Shown here one piece after another: positions 23,959-32,196 of a stretch of 49,810 bases of DNA; within the stretch, counting starts at the first letter, position 1, and every line of letters begins with the position of its first letter. The stretch is taken from NCBI GenBank assembly GCA_947382415.1, contig CANCYO010000016.1, positions 1 through 49,810 on the forward strand, written 5' to 3'. Position numbers and translations under genes: made by a program. The notes under the pieces were generated by a model. It searched no databases. It saw only the letters and a list, made by a program, of their open reading frames with translations, and had not been told where the DNA came from. The DNA comes from an uncultured Lachnospiraceae bacterium (GTDB taxonomy: Bacteria > Bacillota > Clostridia > Lachnospirales > Lachnospiraceae).

Positions 23959-24591
23959 ATGGCAGGCAATGCGACAGTTTATTTAAAATGTGACCGCAAT
24001 GTGGAAGTGCAGGGCGAGGATGTGTTCATGAAGGATCTGGGTGATGTGTACTGTTCGGACAAGAATGTCCAGGCAAAGTGCAGGTCCCTTAGAGCTTACC
24101 GCTTCGGGAAGCAGGATCCCAGACGCTGCGTACTCAGCAGTCTGAAGCTTGTAGAGCTCATGGAGGAGGCCTGCAGCGGCATCAGCGTGGAAGTGGTGGG
24201 GGAGACAGATGTGCTGGTGGAATGGGTGAATGTAAGCCGTCACAAGAGCATGGGGCAATGGCTGAAGGCTGCATTGGTGTGCCTGGTGAGCTTTTTCGGA
24301 ACGGCCTTCACCATCATGGCCTATCACAATGATGTGGGCATCAACGAAGTGTTTACGGAAGTTTATCGCATCGTGATGGCTCAGGAACCGGCCGGGCCCA
24401 ATGTGCTGGAAGTATCCTATTCCATTGGTCTGGCCGCAGGCATCATTGTGTTCTTCAACCATATCGGCGGGCGTAGGATCACAAAGGATCCCACGCCGCT
24501 GGAGGTTGCCATGCGCAATTACGAGCAGGATGTGGACAAGGCTCTCATTGAGACCGCGGGCAGAGAGGGAAAAGAAGACGCGCCGCAATGA
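23959..24591 (+). CDS. spoVAA: Stage V sporulation protein AA
   Basis: 210 aa, close to the roughly 206 aa of the Bacillus protein. The soluble N-terminal half begins ATVYLKCDRNVEVQGEDVFMKDLGDVYC (conserved SpoVAA start), and two transmembrane helices follow (KAALVCLVSFFGTAFTIMAYH and IGLAAGIIVFFNHIGG). DPTPLEVAMRNYEQDVDKALIE closes the protein. It is part of the spoVA membrane complex involved in dipicolinate movement. It starts 16 nt after spoVAB, and spoVAC comes about 100 nt later. Confidence 0.88.
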   Translation: MAGNATVYLKCDRNVEVQGEDVFMKDLGDVYCSDKNVQAKCRSLRAYRFGKQDPRRCVLSSLKLVELMEEACSGISVEVVGETDVLVEWVNVSRHKSMGQWLKAALVCLVSFFGTAFTIMAYHNDVGINEVFTEVYRIVMAQEPAGPNVLEVSYSIGLAAGIIVFFNHIGGRRITKDPTPLEVAMRNYEQDVDKALIETAGREGKEDAPQ

Positions 24592-24693
24592 TGCATATTT
24601 TGCAGTGATACAGGGCATATTAGGGGCACAGGCAAAGCGTAGAAAACTTTACAGAAAATAGCCCGGGAAGTCGGCGGAAAAGAGGTATCTGAT

Positions 24694-25164
24694 ATGACGG
24701 AAGTGAGTGAGAGACAAAAGCAGGCATATAACGAATATGTGAAGGAAGTGACGCCTACACATAATCTGTGGCTTCAGATGCTGAAGGCATTTATCATGGG
24801 CGGTATTATATGCTGCATCGGACAGTTCATTTTGAATACGGCGCAGAATCTGGGATTGGACGAGAAGGCGGCAGCAAGCTGGTGCAGTCTGATTCTGGTG
24901 CTTGCCAGCGCGCTCCTCACAGGTTTTGGTATCTATTCCAAGCTGGCCAAATGGGGCGGGGCGGGCGCGCTGGTACCCATCACCGGTTTTGCCAACAGTG
25001 TGGCATCCTGCGCCGTGGAGTTTTCTGTGGAAGGACAGGTGTTTGGAGTGGGCTGTAAGATATTTACCATAGCGGGCCCTGTGATCCTGTACGGAATCTT
25101 CACCAGTTGGGTGTTGGGACTGGGATATTGGACGCTGGGGCTTTTGGGAGTGCTTAATATTTAG
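24694..25164 (+). CDS. spoVAC: Stage V sporulation protein AC
   Basis: 156 aa. The family signature is strong: AFIMGGIICCIGQFIL, LLTGFGIYSKLAKWGGAGALVPITGFANSVASCAVEF and GVGCKIFTIAGPVILYG. SpoVAC is a membrane channel-like subunit needed for dipicolinic acid uptake and release. A GAGG site precedes the ATG. The usual next genes, spoVAD and spoVAE, do not follow; ahpC begins 34 nt after the stop. Confidence 0.93.
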   Translation: MTEVSERQKQAYNEYVKEVTPTHNLWLQMLKAFIMGGIICCIGQFILNTAQNLGLDEKAAASWCSLILVLASALLTGFGIYSKLAKWGGAGALVPITGFANSVASCAVEFSVEGQVFGVGCKIFTIAGPVILYGIFTSWVLGLGYWTLGLLGVLNI

Positions 25165-25197
25165 AAATTAACAGATTTTATGAAGGAGGATTTTGAG

Positions 25198-25761
25198 ATG
25201 TCATTAATTGGAAGAGAGATCAGTGATTTTTCCGTGCAGGCTTTTCACAAGGATGCGTTCAGCACGGTCACAAAGGAGGATGTGTTGGGAAAGTGGGCGG
25301 TATTTTTCTTTTATCCGGCGGATTTTACGTTTGTATGTCCCACAGAGCTGGAAGATCTGCAGGACAAGTACGGTGAGTTTCAGAAGATCAATTGCGAGAT
25401 ATATGCGGTTTCTACGGATTCTCATTTCGTCCACAAGGCATGGAAGGATGCGTCCGAGCGGATCAAAAAGCTGACCTATCCCATGCTGGCTGACCCTACC
25501 CACAAGCTGAGTCTGGATTTTGAGGTGCTGATCACCGAGGCCGGACAGGCGGAGCGAGGCACTTTTGTGGTCAATCCCGAGGGAAAGATTGTGGCGTATG
25601 AGGTCAGCGCCGGAAATGTGGGACGAAATGCGGAGGAGCTTCTGCGCAAGGTACAGGCGCTGCAGTTTGTAGCGGAGCACGGTGACGAGGTATGTCCCGC
25701 AAAATGGCAGCCCGGCGGCGAGACATTAAAACCCAGTCTGGATCTGGTGGGTATTCTGTAG
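25198..25761 (+). CDS. ahpC: Alkyl hydroperoxide reductase subunit C (2-Cys peroxiredoxin)
   Basis: 187 aa, exactly the family's usual length. It reduces hydrogen peroxide, alkyl peroxides and peroxynitrite. Peroxidatic Cys47 is in DFTFVCPTE, resolving Cys166 in GDEVCPAKW, and the C-terminal tail needed for decamers is present. The start at 25198 is fixed by AAGGAGG (25183-25189), which lies inside the six-codon extension from 25180. The flavin reductase that would recycle it follows 87 nt downstream. Confidence 0.97.
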   Translation: MSLIGREISDFSVQAFHKDAFSTVTKEDVLGKWAVFFFYPADFTFVCPTELEDLQDKYGEFQKINCEIYAVSTDSHFVHKAWKDASERIKKLTYPMLADPTHKLSLDFEVLITEAGQAERGTFVVNPEGKIVAYEVSAGNVGRNAEELLRKVQALQFVAEHGDEVCPAKWQPGGETLKPSLDLVGIL

Positions 25762-25848
25762 GCGGCGTTGGCTGCAGGCGACAGACGGTAAGGCGTACAG
25801 TCTGTGGCAGATGCCGGAGCCGGATCATTTGAACGGAAAGGAAATGGG

Positions 25849-27573
25849 ATGAAAAACTTTTATGATGTGGTTGTGGTGGGAGGGGGCCCGGCGGGGCTCA
25901 CTTCCGCCATTTATCTTGCGAGAGCAAAATATCGCGTATTGGTTCTGGAGAAGGAGAAGGTGGGCGGACAGATTACCATCACCGAGGAGATTGTAAATTA
26001 TCCCGGTGTGGAACAGGCCAGCGGCAGCAGCCTCACTGAGGGGATGCGCAGGCAGGCGGAGCGCTTCGGGGCGGAGTTTCAGATGGGAAGGGTCACGGAG
26101 CTTGATCTTTCTGGCGAGGTCAAACGGGTGAAGACAGAGTCCGGGTCAGAGTACGAGACGCTGGGAATCGTACTGGCGGTGGGAGCCAGCCCTCGAAAGA
26201 TCGGTTTTCAGGGAGAACAGGAATTTCAGGGAAGAGGCGTGGCTTACTGTGCAACCTGTGACGGTGAATTTTTCACCGGGAGGGAAGTGCTGGTAGTAGG
26301 CGGAGGTTTTGCCGCCGTGGAGGAGGCGATCTTTCTCACCAAATATGCTTCCAAAGTCACTATGATCGTGCGGGAGCCGGACTTTACCTGTGCGGCGGGT
26401 GTGTCGGACAAGCTGCTGGACTATCCTGATATTCAGGTGTATTTTAACACGGAAGTAAAGGCTGTGGAGGGTGAGCGTTTTCTTGCGAAAGCCAGACTGT
26501 GGAATAACGAGACCGGGGAGGAGTGGACGTATGTGCCCCGGGACGGGAAGCCTTTCGGCGTCTTTGTGTTTGCCGGTTATGAACCTGCCACCAGATGGCT
26601 TGCGGGGCAGATCGGTCTGAATGAACAGGGGTATATTGTCACAGACAGGGAACAGGCTACGGATGTGCCCGGAGTCTATGCGGCGGGAGACGTGTGCGTA
26701 AAAGGTCTGCGGCAGGTGGTCACCGCCGTGGGCGACGGGGCTGTGGCGGCCACTTCGCTGGAGCACTATGTGTCGAAACTGCGGGAGAAGCTGGGCATGT
26801 CCAAGGCAAACTGGGAGAAGGAGGAGCAGACGCCTGCAGAGGGCCGGTCCGGCTTGGAAGGGGAGACTGGTACAGGTGGTGCGGCTGGTACGGATGGAGC
26901 GTCCGGATCGGTGGGCGCTCTAATAGATGAAGTGATGCGCAGTCATCTGGCACAGATATTTGCCAAGTTTGAACAGACGGTGACGGTGGCGGCGGTTCTT
27001 ACGGATAGCGGGGCGTCGGAGGAACTGGAGAAATTTGCGAAGGAGCTGGAGGGCATTTCGGACAAGGTGCAGGTGGTGTATGAGCGCATGGAAGCGGCGG
27101 GAGCAGGGCAGCGGACAGGTGCAGAGACGCAGGGGAACGCGTCGGTTCAGACATCAGACATGCCATATCTGGAGATCCGCGTGGGAGAGCGCGGCAATGG
27201 CATTCGCTACTACAGCGTTCCGGGGGGACATGAATTCAACTCCTTTGTGCTGGCGCTCTATAACACGGCAGGGCCGGGACAGCCGCTGGAGGGCGGATTG
27301 CAAAAAAGGATAACAGCGCTTGCAAAGCCCCATACCGTTCAGATCATGACCACTCTCTCCTGTACTAACTGCCCGGATGTGGTGTCGGGCACACAGCATA
27401 TCGCGGCGCTCTCGGAGGGAATCTCTGCGTGGATGTATGATCTGGCGAAGTTTCCTGAGTATAAGGATCAATACGGCATCATGGCGGTTCCCTGTATGGT
27501 GGTGGACGGAGAGGAGACTTATTTCGGCAAAAAAAGCTTGGAAGAATTGGTTGAGATATTAGAGCAGGCGTGA
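25849..27573 (+). CDS. AhpF-type peroxiredoxin reductase with reversed domain order
   Basis: 574 aa from ATG 25849. Residues 1-315 are a thioredoxin-reductase-like flavoprotein: FAD-binding GGGPAG near the start, redox CATC (Cys134, Cys137), NAD(P)H-binding GGGFAAVEEA, and the FAD end motif GDVCVKGLRQVVTAVGDGAVAA. A Gly/Thr/Ser-rich linker (about 330-360) leads to a tandem thioredoxin-fold domain like the N-terminal domain of enterobacterial AhpF, with its CTNC pair (Cys505, Cys508) and the cis-Pro in AVPCMVV. In E. coli AhpF the tandem domain comes first. It should pass electrons from NADH to AhpC. A GTG extension at 25804 is less likely because AAAGGA precedes 25849. Confidence 0.9.
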   Translation: MKNFYDVVVVGGGPAGLTSAIYLARAKYRVLVLEKEKVGGQITITEEIVNYPGVEQASGSSLTEGMRRQAERFGAEFQMGRVTELDLSGEVKRVKTESGSEYETLGIVLAVGASPRKIGFQGEQEFQGRGVAYCATCDGEFFTGREVLVVGGGFAAVEEAIFLTKYASKVTMIVREPDFTCAAGVSDKLLDYPDIQVYFNTEVKAVEGERFLAKARLWNNETGEEWTYVPRDGKPFGVFVFAGYEPATRWLAGQIGLNEQGYIVTDREQATDVPGVYAAGDVCVKGLRQVVTAVGDGAVAATSLEHYVSKLREKLGMSKANWEKEEQTPAEGRSGLEGETGTGGAAGTDGASGSVGALIDEVMRSHLAQIFAKFEQTVTVAAVLTDSGASEELEKFAKELEGISDKVQVVYERMEAAGAGQRTGAETQGNASVQTSDMPYLEIRVGERGNGIRYYSVPGGHEFNSFVLALYNTAGPGQPLEGGLQKRITALAKPHTVQIMTTLSCTNCPDVVSGTQHIAALSEGISAWMYDLAKFPEYKDQYGIMAVPCMVVDGEETYFGKKSLEELVEILEQA

Positions 27574-27598
27574 TAGAATGATTTTATTCAGATATTTA

Positions 27599-27632
27599 TG
27601 TATATATATGAATAATGTATATATATGAATAA
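27599..27632 (+). repeat. Perfect 17-bp tandem duplication
   Basis: TGTATATATATGAATAA occurs at 27599-27615 and directly again at 27616-27632, between the flavin reductase and the YhfC-type gene. The copies are identical, so the duplication is recent or maintained. The AT-rich unit might act as promoter or spacer DNA. Confidence 0.85.
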
Positions 27633-27669
27633 GGTTGAGTTATCTTAATGATACGGGAGGGCTTTTGCC

Positions 27670-28458
27670 ATGGGATATACTGCTCAGACGATACCGGCTG
27701 CAAGTATTGCGGCTATGCTGGTCACACTGCTTATCTGTATTGGACTGCCGCTGGGACTGTGTATCTTCTGGAAGATCAGGACGAAGGCGAAGCTCTCCGC
27801 GTTTTTTATTGGCTGTGGCACTTTTTTCCTGTTTGCGCTGGTGTTGGAGCAGATATTGCATGTTGTGGTGCTCACAATGACTGGGGAGCGGCTTACGGGT
27901 AATATCTGGCTCTATGCGATCTATGGCGGACTGGCGGCCGGACTCTTTGAGGAGACAGGGCGGTTTCTGGCGATGCGATTTTGCATGTCAAAGAGTTTGA
28001 ACAGGCAGAATGCTATTATGTACGGTATCGGCCATGGCGGTATCGAGGCAGTGTTGATCACGGGCGTGACCTATATCTCAAATCTGGTAATGGCGTTCAT
28101 GATCAATGGCGGCGGGCTGGACGCCATGCTGGCTGTTTTAGATGAAAACACGGCTGCCACAGCGTACGCGCAGATTTCCCAGCTCTGGCTGCTTGCGCCC
28201 AGTACGTTTCTGATGGCCGGGGTGGAGCGCATATCGGCGATTACGCTGCATATTGGGCTCTCCTGGCTGGTCTACCGTGCGGTCAAAGATAAGAAGTCCC
28301 TGTTCTATGTGCTGGCGGTAGGTATACATTTTCTGGTGGATGCGGGTACGATCCTGCTGATTCAGGTGCTTCCGGTTGTTGTTCTGGAGGTGATTCTTCT
28401 GGCGTTTGTCGCGGTGTTTATCGTTTGTGTGATCAGAGGGTACAGACGAGAGGCCTGA
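27670..28458 (+). CDS. YhfC-family intramembrane protease-like protein
   Basis: 262 aa, about seven to eight transmembrane helices. The YhfC family motifs are present: EETGRFLAMRF near residue 95 and GIGHGGIEAVLI near 119, then HIGLSWLVYRAV and GIHFLVDAG. The glutamates and histidines sit in membrane segments, as in CPBP-type glutamic intramembrane proteases, to which YhfC is related. Substrate unknown. GGGAGG lies upstream of the ATG. It stands alone, following a 17-bp tandem duplication. Confidence 0.85.
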   Translation: MGYTAQTIPAASIAAMLVTLLICIGLPLGLCIFWKIRTKAKLSAFFIGCGTFFLFALVLEQILHVVVLTMTGERLTGNIWLYAIYGGLAAGLFEETGRFLAMRFCMSKSLNRQNAIMYGIGHGGIEAVLITGVTYISNLVMAFMINGGGLDAMLAVLDENTAATAYAQISQLWLLAPSTFLMAGVERISAITLHIGLSWLVYRAVKDKKSLFYVLAVGIHFLVDAGTILLIQVLPVVVLEVILLAFVAVFIVCVIRGYRREA

Positions 28459-28702
28459 TGGGATGTTGTATCGGTAATATAGATTCGTTACATTTGGTTC
28501 GGTTTATTAGAGAGTTTTTTACAGGGGCTGATCAGAATCAGAGGGAATATATTGGGCGATATCCTGTATCCGGCAGTGCAATATCATATTATCTATGCCT
28601 TTAAAACAAAGCAATCCGCAAACATTGACTTTTCCCATATCAGGACGTAAAATTTAATTATTCGTAGCAATTGTGTATTTTCACCCGGAAAGGACATCTT
28701 TA

Positions 28703-30286
28703 ATGGGAACCTATCTCAACCCCGGCAACAGAGGATTTCAGGAGATTTTACAATCGGAATATGTGGATAAGACCGGTCTGATCGCCTTGGTCAATCAGAC
28801 CGTGGGAACCATGGCGAAGTTGTCCTGTATCAGCAGACCGAGGCGTTTTGGCAAATCCTATGCGGCAAAGATGCTGTGCGCGTATTATGATTGTTCCTGC
28901 GATTCGTGTGCGCTTTTTGATGATAAGGAGATTGCGGGAACGGAAGGGTATCTGGCCCATCTGAATCAGTATCATGTCGTCAATCTTGATATTACGAGCT
29001 TTCTTTCGCTGGCACACAGAAAAGGGATTCCGCTGGCGGATGTGCCCAATATGATTGTTGATGCTATCCAGAGTGAATTGAGTAAAGTATATCCTGATTA
29101 TGCAAGTGGGGAAAATCTCACGGATAATCTGATTCGCTGTGTGGACGGGACGGGCAGACAGTTTGTGTTCATCATTGACGAGTGGGACGCGCTGATTCGT
29201 GAGGCAAAAGCAGATGACGTGGCCAAGAAGCGTTATCTGAATCTTCTTCGTGAATGGTTTAAGAATAATAATTTTACGCCACAGGTTGTGGCGGCCGCTT
29301 ATATGACAGGAATTCTGCCGATTAAAAAGGACGGTTCACAGTCGGCTATTTCCGACTTCAGGGAATACACTATTCTTGAACCATATAAGTTTGTGGATTT
29401 TACGGGATTTACGGAAAAAGAGGTGCGGGTTCTGTGTGAAAAGCATGGTATGAATTTTGAAGAAGTGAAGCAGTGGTATGACGGATATGAATTTCAGGAT
29501 GCAGGTTCTGTTTATAATCCCTATTCCGTTATGTGTGCCATGCAGAACCGGAAGTTTGGCTCCTATTGGCAGAAAACCTCTGCGGCAGAATCATTGATGA
29601 CTTATATCAATATGGATTTTGAAGGGCTTCAGGAGATCATTGCGCGACTGATAGCCGGCGAAGCGGTAGAAGTCAGAACAAGCAGTTTTGAAAACGATTT
29701 TGAGACATTCAAGAGCAGGGATGATGTGTTGACGCTTCTGATTCATTTAGGATATCTCACTTGGCATGAAGAGGAAGAGACTGCGCGCATTCCAAATGAA
29801 GAGGTGCGGATTGAGTTTGAGAAGATCCTTGAGGGGACGGGGGCAAACCATAAGTGGCTCGAACTGATAAACCGATCCCGAAAACTTCTGGAAGACACGA
29901 TTGCGGGCGACGCGAAAGCCGTGGCTGAGGCGATTCAAAAGGTACGTGATACGCAGTATGCGCCGACTTTTTATAATGATGAACAAGCGCTACGCTATGT
30001 GATTAAATTTGCGTATATTGCCGCGGTAGATCAATATCTTAAGATTGAGGAGCTTCCGTCGGGCAGAGGAATTGCGGATGTGGTGTACCTGCCAAAGCGC
30101 AGATCTCTGCTTCCGGCATTAATTATTGAATTAAAATGGAACAAATCGTCAGAGGGTGCGATCAGTCAGATTAAGACCGGAAATTATCCTGCGTTATTAA
30201 AGGATTTGGGCCGCGAGATTGTGTTGGTGGGAATCAATTACGATGAAAAGACAAAAGAGCATAGCTGCATGATTGAGAGAGTTTAA
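28703..30286 (+). CDS. AAA-ATPase-like / PD-(D/E)XK nuclease-like protein
   Basis: 527 aa from ATG 28703 (GGAAAGGA 8 nt upstream; a GTG at 28673 would add ten residues). The N-terminal part is of the AAA-ATPase_like family: YVDKTGLI, the unusual P-loop SRPRRFGKSYAAKMLCAYYD, and Walker B FVFIIDEWDALIRE. The C-terminal part is a PD-(D/E)XK nuclease-like domain with GRGIADVVYLP and the Glu-x-Lys of IIELKWNK, then a conserved Gln-containing helix (ISQIKTGNY). These proteins are numerous in gut bacteria, often in several copies, and have no firmly established role; defence or mobile-element functions have been suggested. Composition is more AT-rich than its neighbours. Confidence 0.88.
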   Translation: MGTYLNPGNRGFQEILQSEYVDKTGLIALVNQTVGTMAKLSCISRPRRFGKSYAAKMLCAYYDCSCDSCALFDDKEIAGTEGYLAHLNQYHVVNLDITSFLSLAHRKGIPLADVPNMIVDAIQSELSKVYPDYASGENLTDNLIRCVDGTGRQFVFIIDEWDALIREAKADDVAKKRYLNLLREWFKNNNFTPQVVAAAYMTGILPIKKDGSQSAISDFREYTILEPYKFVDFTGFTEKEVRVLCEKHGMNFEEVKQWYDGYEFQDAGSVYNPYSVMCAMQNRKFGSYWQKTSAAESLMTYINMDFEGLQEIIARLIAGEAVEVRTSSFENDFETFKSRDDVLTLLIHLGYLTWHEEEETARIPNEEVRIEFEKILEGTGANHKWLELINRSRKLLEDTIAGDAKAVAEAIQKVRDTQYAPTFYNDEQALRYVIKFAYIAAVDQYLKIEELPSGRGIADVVYLPKRRSLLPALIIELKWNKSSEGAISQIKTGNYPALLKDLGREIVLVGINYDEKTKEHSCMIERV

Positions 30287-30341
30287 TAAAAAATTTAGAT
30301 TCAAAAATTTTAGATTTCTTTAATTGATTTATAAAATTTAT

Positions 30342-30388
30342 TGGGATATGATGGTAATTGACTCAATTGACATCATATCCCATTTTGG
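30342..30388. terminator. Long hairpin between the AAA gene and the ABC exporter
   Basis: TGGGATATGATG (30342-30353) pairs perfectly with CATCATATCCCA (30371-30382). The interior is itself nearly palindromic (AATTGA/TCAATT). ATTTTGG follows, so it can serve as a weak terminator for the plus-strand gene 55 nt upstream. Confidence 0.65.
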
Positions 30389-30444
30389 TATGTCCGCGGC
30401 GCGCAGGGGGAATATTTCAACTGACAAGGAGTGATCAGACAGAA

Positions 30445-32196
30445 ATGATTAAGACATTATTAAAGCAGGTGAAGGAATTTAAGAAGGATTCCATTCTGAC
30501 TCCGATTTTTATGATTCTGGAGGTTCTGATGGAGACGCTGATTCCTTTTTTGATGGCGTCCATGATCGACAAGGGCGTGGACGTGGGCGATCAGGCCTAT
30601 ATCTTCAAAGTAGGAGGCGTTATGCTGGTGCTGGCGGCGGTGGGGCTTTGGGCCGGCATCATGGGCGGCAGATGCGGTGCCAGGGCGTCAACGGGTTTCG
30701 GAAGGAATCTGCGGGAGGCAATGTACCGGAATATTCAGACGTTTTCGTTTTCCAATATTGACAAATTTTCCACCGCGGGTCTGGTGACCAGACTGACCAC
30801 GGATGTCACCAATATCCAGAATGCGTACCAGATGATCCTGCGCATGTGTGTGCGCGCTCCCATCAGCCTGATCTGCGCCATGGGCATGGCCTTTTTCATC
30901 AATGCCCGGGTGGCCAGCATCTATCTGGTGGCGGTCCTGATTCTGGCGGCATGTCTGTCCCTGATCATCCGTTTCACCATGCGTTATTTCACGCAGGTGT
31001 TCAAAAAGTATGACGATCTGAATGCCAGTGTGCAGGAGAATGTCACGGCCCAGCGGGTGGTGAAGGCTTTCGTGCGGGAAGAGTATGAGATTGATAAATT
31101 TCACAAGGCCAGCGGCAATATCTACAATATGTTTGTGAAAGCGGAGAGCATTCTGGCCCTGAACTCCCCGTTGATGCAGTTTACGGTTTACTCCTGCATC
31201 CTGCTGATCAGCTGGGTGGGGGCAAAGATGATCGTGGGCGGTTCTTTGACTACCGGAGAGCTTACCAGCCTTTTGAATTACTGTATGAATATCCTGATGA
31301 ATCTGATGATGCTGTCCATGGTGTTTGTCATGATCACCATGAGCGCTGCCAGCGCCAGACGAATCTGTGAGGTGTTGGATGAGAAGGCGGATCTGACAAA
31401 TCCTTCGGAGCCGGTGCATGAGGTTGCGGACGGCAGTATCCGTTTTGATCATGTGACCTTCCGTTATAATCAAAACAGCGAGAAGCCTGTATTGGAGGAT
31501 ATCAATCTGGATATCCGGCCCGGTGAGACCATCGGTATTCTGGGAGGAACCGGAAGCTCCAAGACCAGCCTGGTGAATCTCATCAGCCGTCTCTATGACG
31601 CTTCTGAAGGAACGGTGTATGTGGGCGGCAGGGATGTGCGCCAGTATGATATGGAGGCGCTGCGCAATCAGGTCTCTGTTGTATTGCAGAAAAATGTATT
31701 GTTTTCGGGAACGATTCTCGAAAATCTCCGTTGGGGCGATGAGAACGCCACGGAGGAGGACTGCAGGAGAGCCTGTGAGCTGGCTTGTGCGGATGAGTTT
31801 ATCCGGCGGATGCCCGAGGGGTACAATACTTATATTGAGCAGGGTGGCTCCAATGTGTCCGGCGGTCAGAAGCAGAGGCTCTGTATCGCCAGAGCATTGT
31901 TGAAGAAGCCCAAGGTACTGATCCTTGACGACAGCACCAGCGCGGTGGACACCGCCACAGACGCGAGGATCCGCAAGGCCTTTGCCACTGAGATACCGGG
32001 AACCACAAAGCTGATTATCGCACAGAGAATTTCCAGCATTCAGGATGCAGACCGTATTATCGTCATGGAAAACGGACGTGTGGATGCGGTGGGTACGCAC
32101 GAGGAGCTGTTGGAGACAAATGACATATACCGCGAGGTCTATGAAGCTCAGACCGGAGGAAGCGGAGATTTTGACGAAAAGGGAGGTGAGCTGTAA
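30445..32196 (+). CDS. Heterodimeric ABC exporter, subunit with degenerate ATPase site
   Basis: 583 aa from ATG 30445, which matches the family's length; the frame is open back to 30358 without a good start. Six transmembrane helices (1-320) are followed by an ATPase domain. Several catalytic residues are changed: Walker A is GGTGSSKTS (Ser for the last Gly), Walker B ends ILDDSTSAVD with Asp replacing the catalytic Glu, and the switch is IIAQRISS with Gln for His. The signature VSGGQKQR is normal. Such loss on one side is typical of TM287/288-like heterodimeric exporters. The partner gene overlaps by one base. Substrates may be drugs or lipids. Confidence 0.93.
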   Translation: MIKTLLKQVKEFKKDSILTPIFMILEVLMETLIPFLMASMIDKGVDVGDQAYIFKVGGVMLVLAAVGLWAGIMGGRCGARASTGFGRNLREAMYRNIQTFSFSNIDKFSTAGLVTRLTTDVTNIQNAYQMILRMCVRAPISLICAMGMAFFINARVASIYLVAVLILAACLSLIIRFTMRYFTQVFKKYDDLNASVQENVTAQRVVKAFVREEYEIDKFHKASGNIYNMFVKAESILALNSPLMQFTVYSCILLISWVGAKMIVGGSLTTGELTSLLNYCMNILMNLMMLSMVFVMITMSAASARRICEVLDEKADLTNPSEPVHEVADGSIRFDHVTFRYNQNSEKPVLEDINLDIRPGETIGILGGTGSSKTSLVNLISRLYDASEGTVYVGGRDVRQYDMEALRNQVSVVLQKNVLFSGTILENLRWGDENATEEDCRRACELACADEFIRRMPEGYNTYIEQGGSNVSGGQKQRLCIARALLKKPKVLILDDSTSAVDTATDARIRKAFATEIPGTTKLIIAQRISSIQDADRIIVMENGRVDAVGTHEELLETNDIYREVYEAQTGGSGDFDEKGGEL

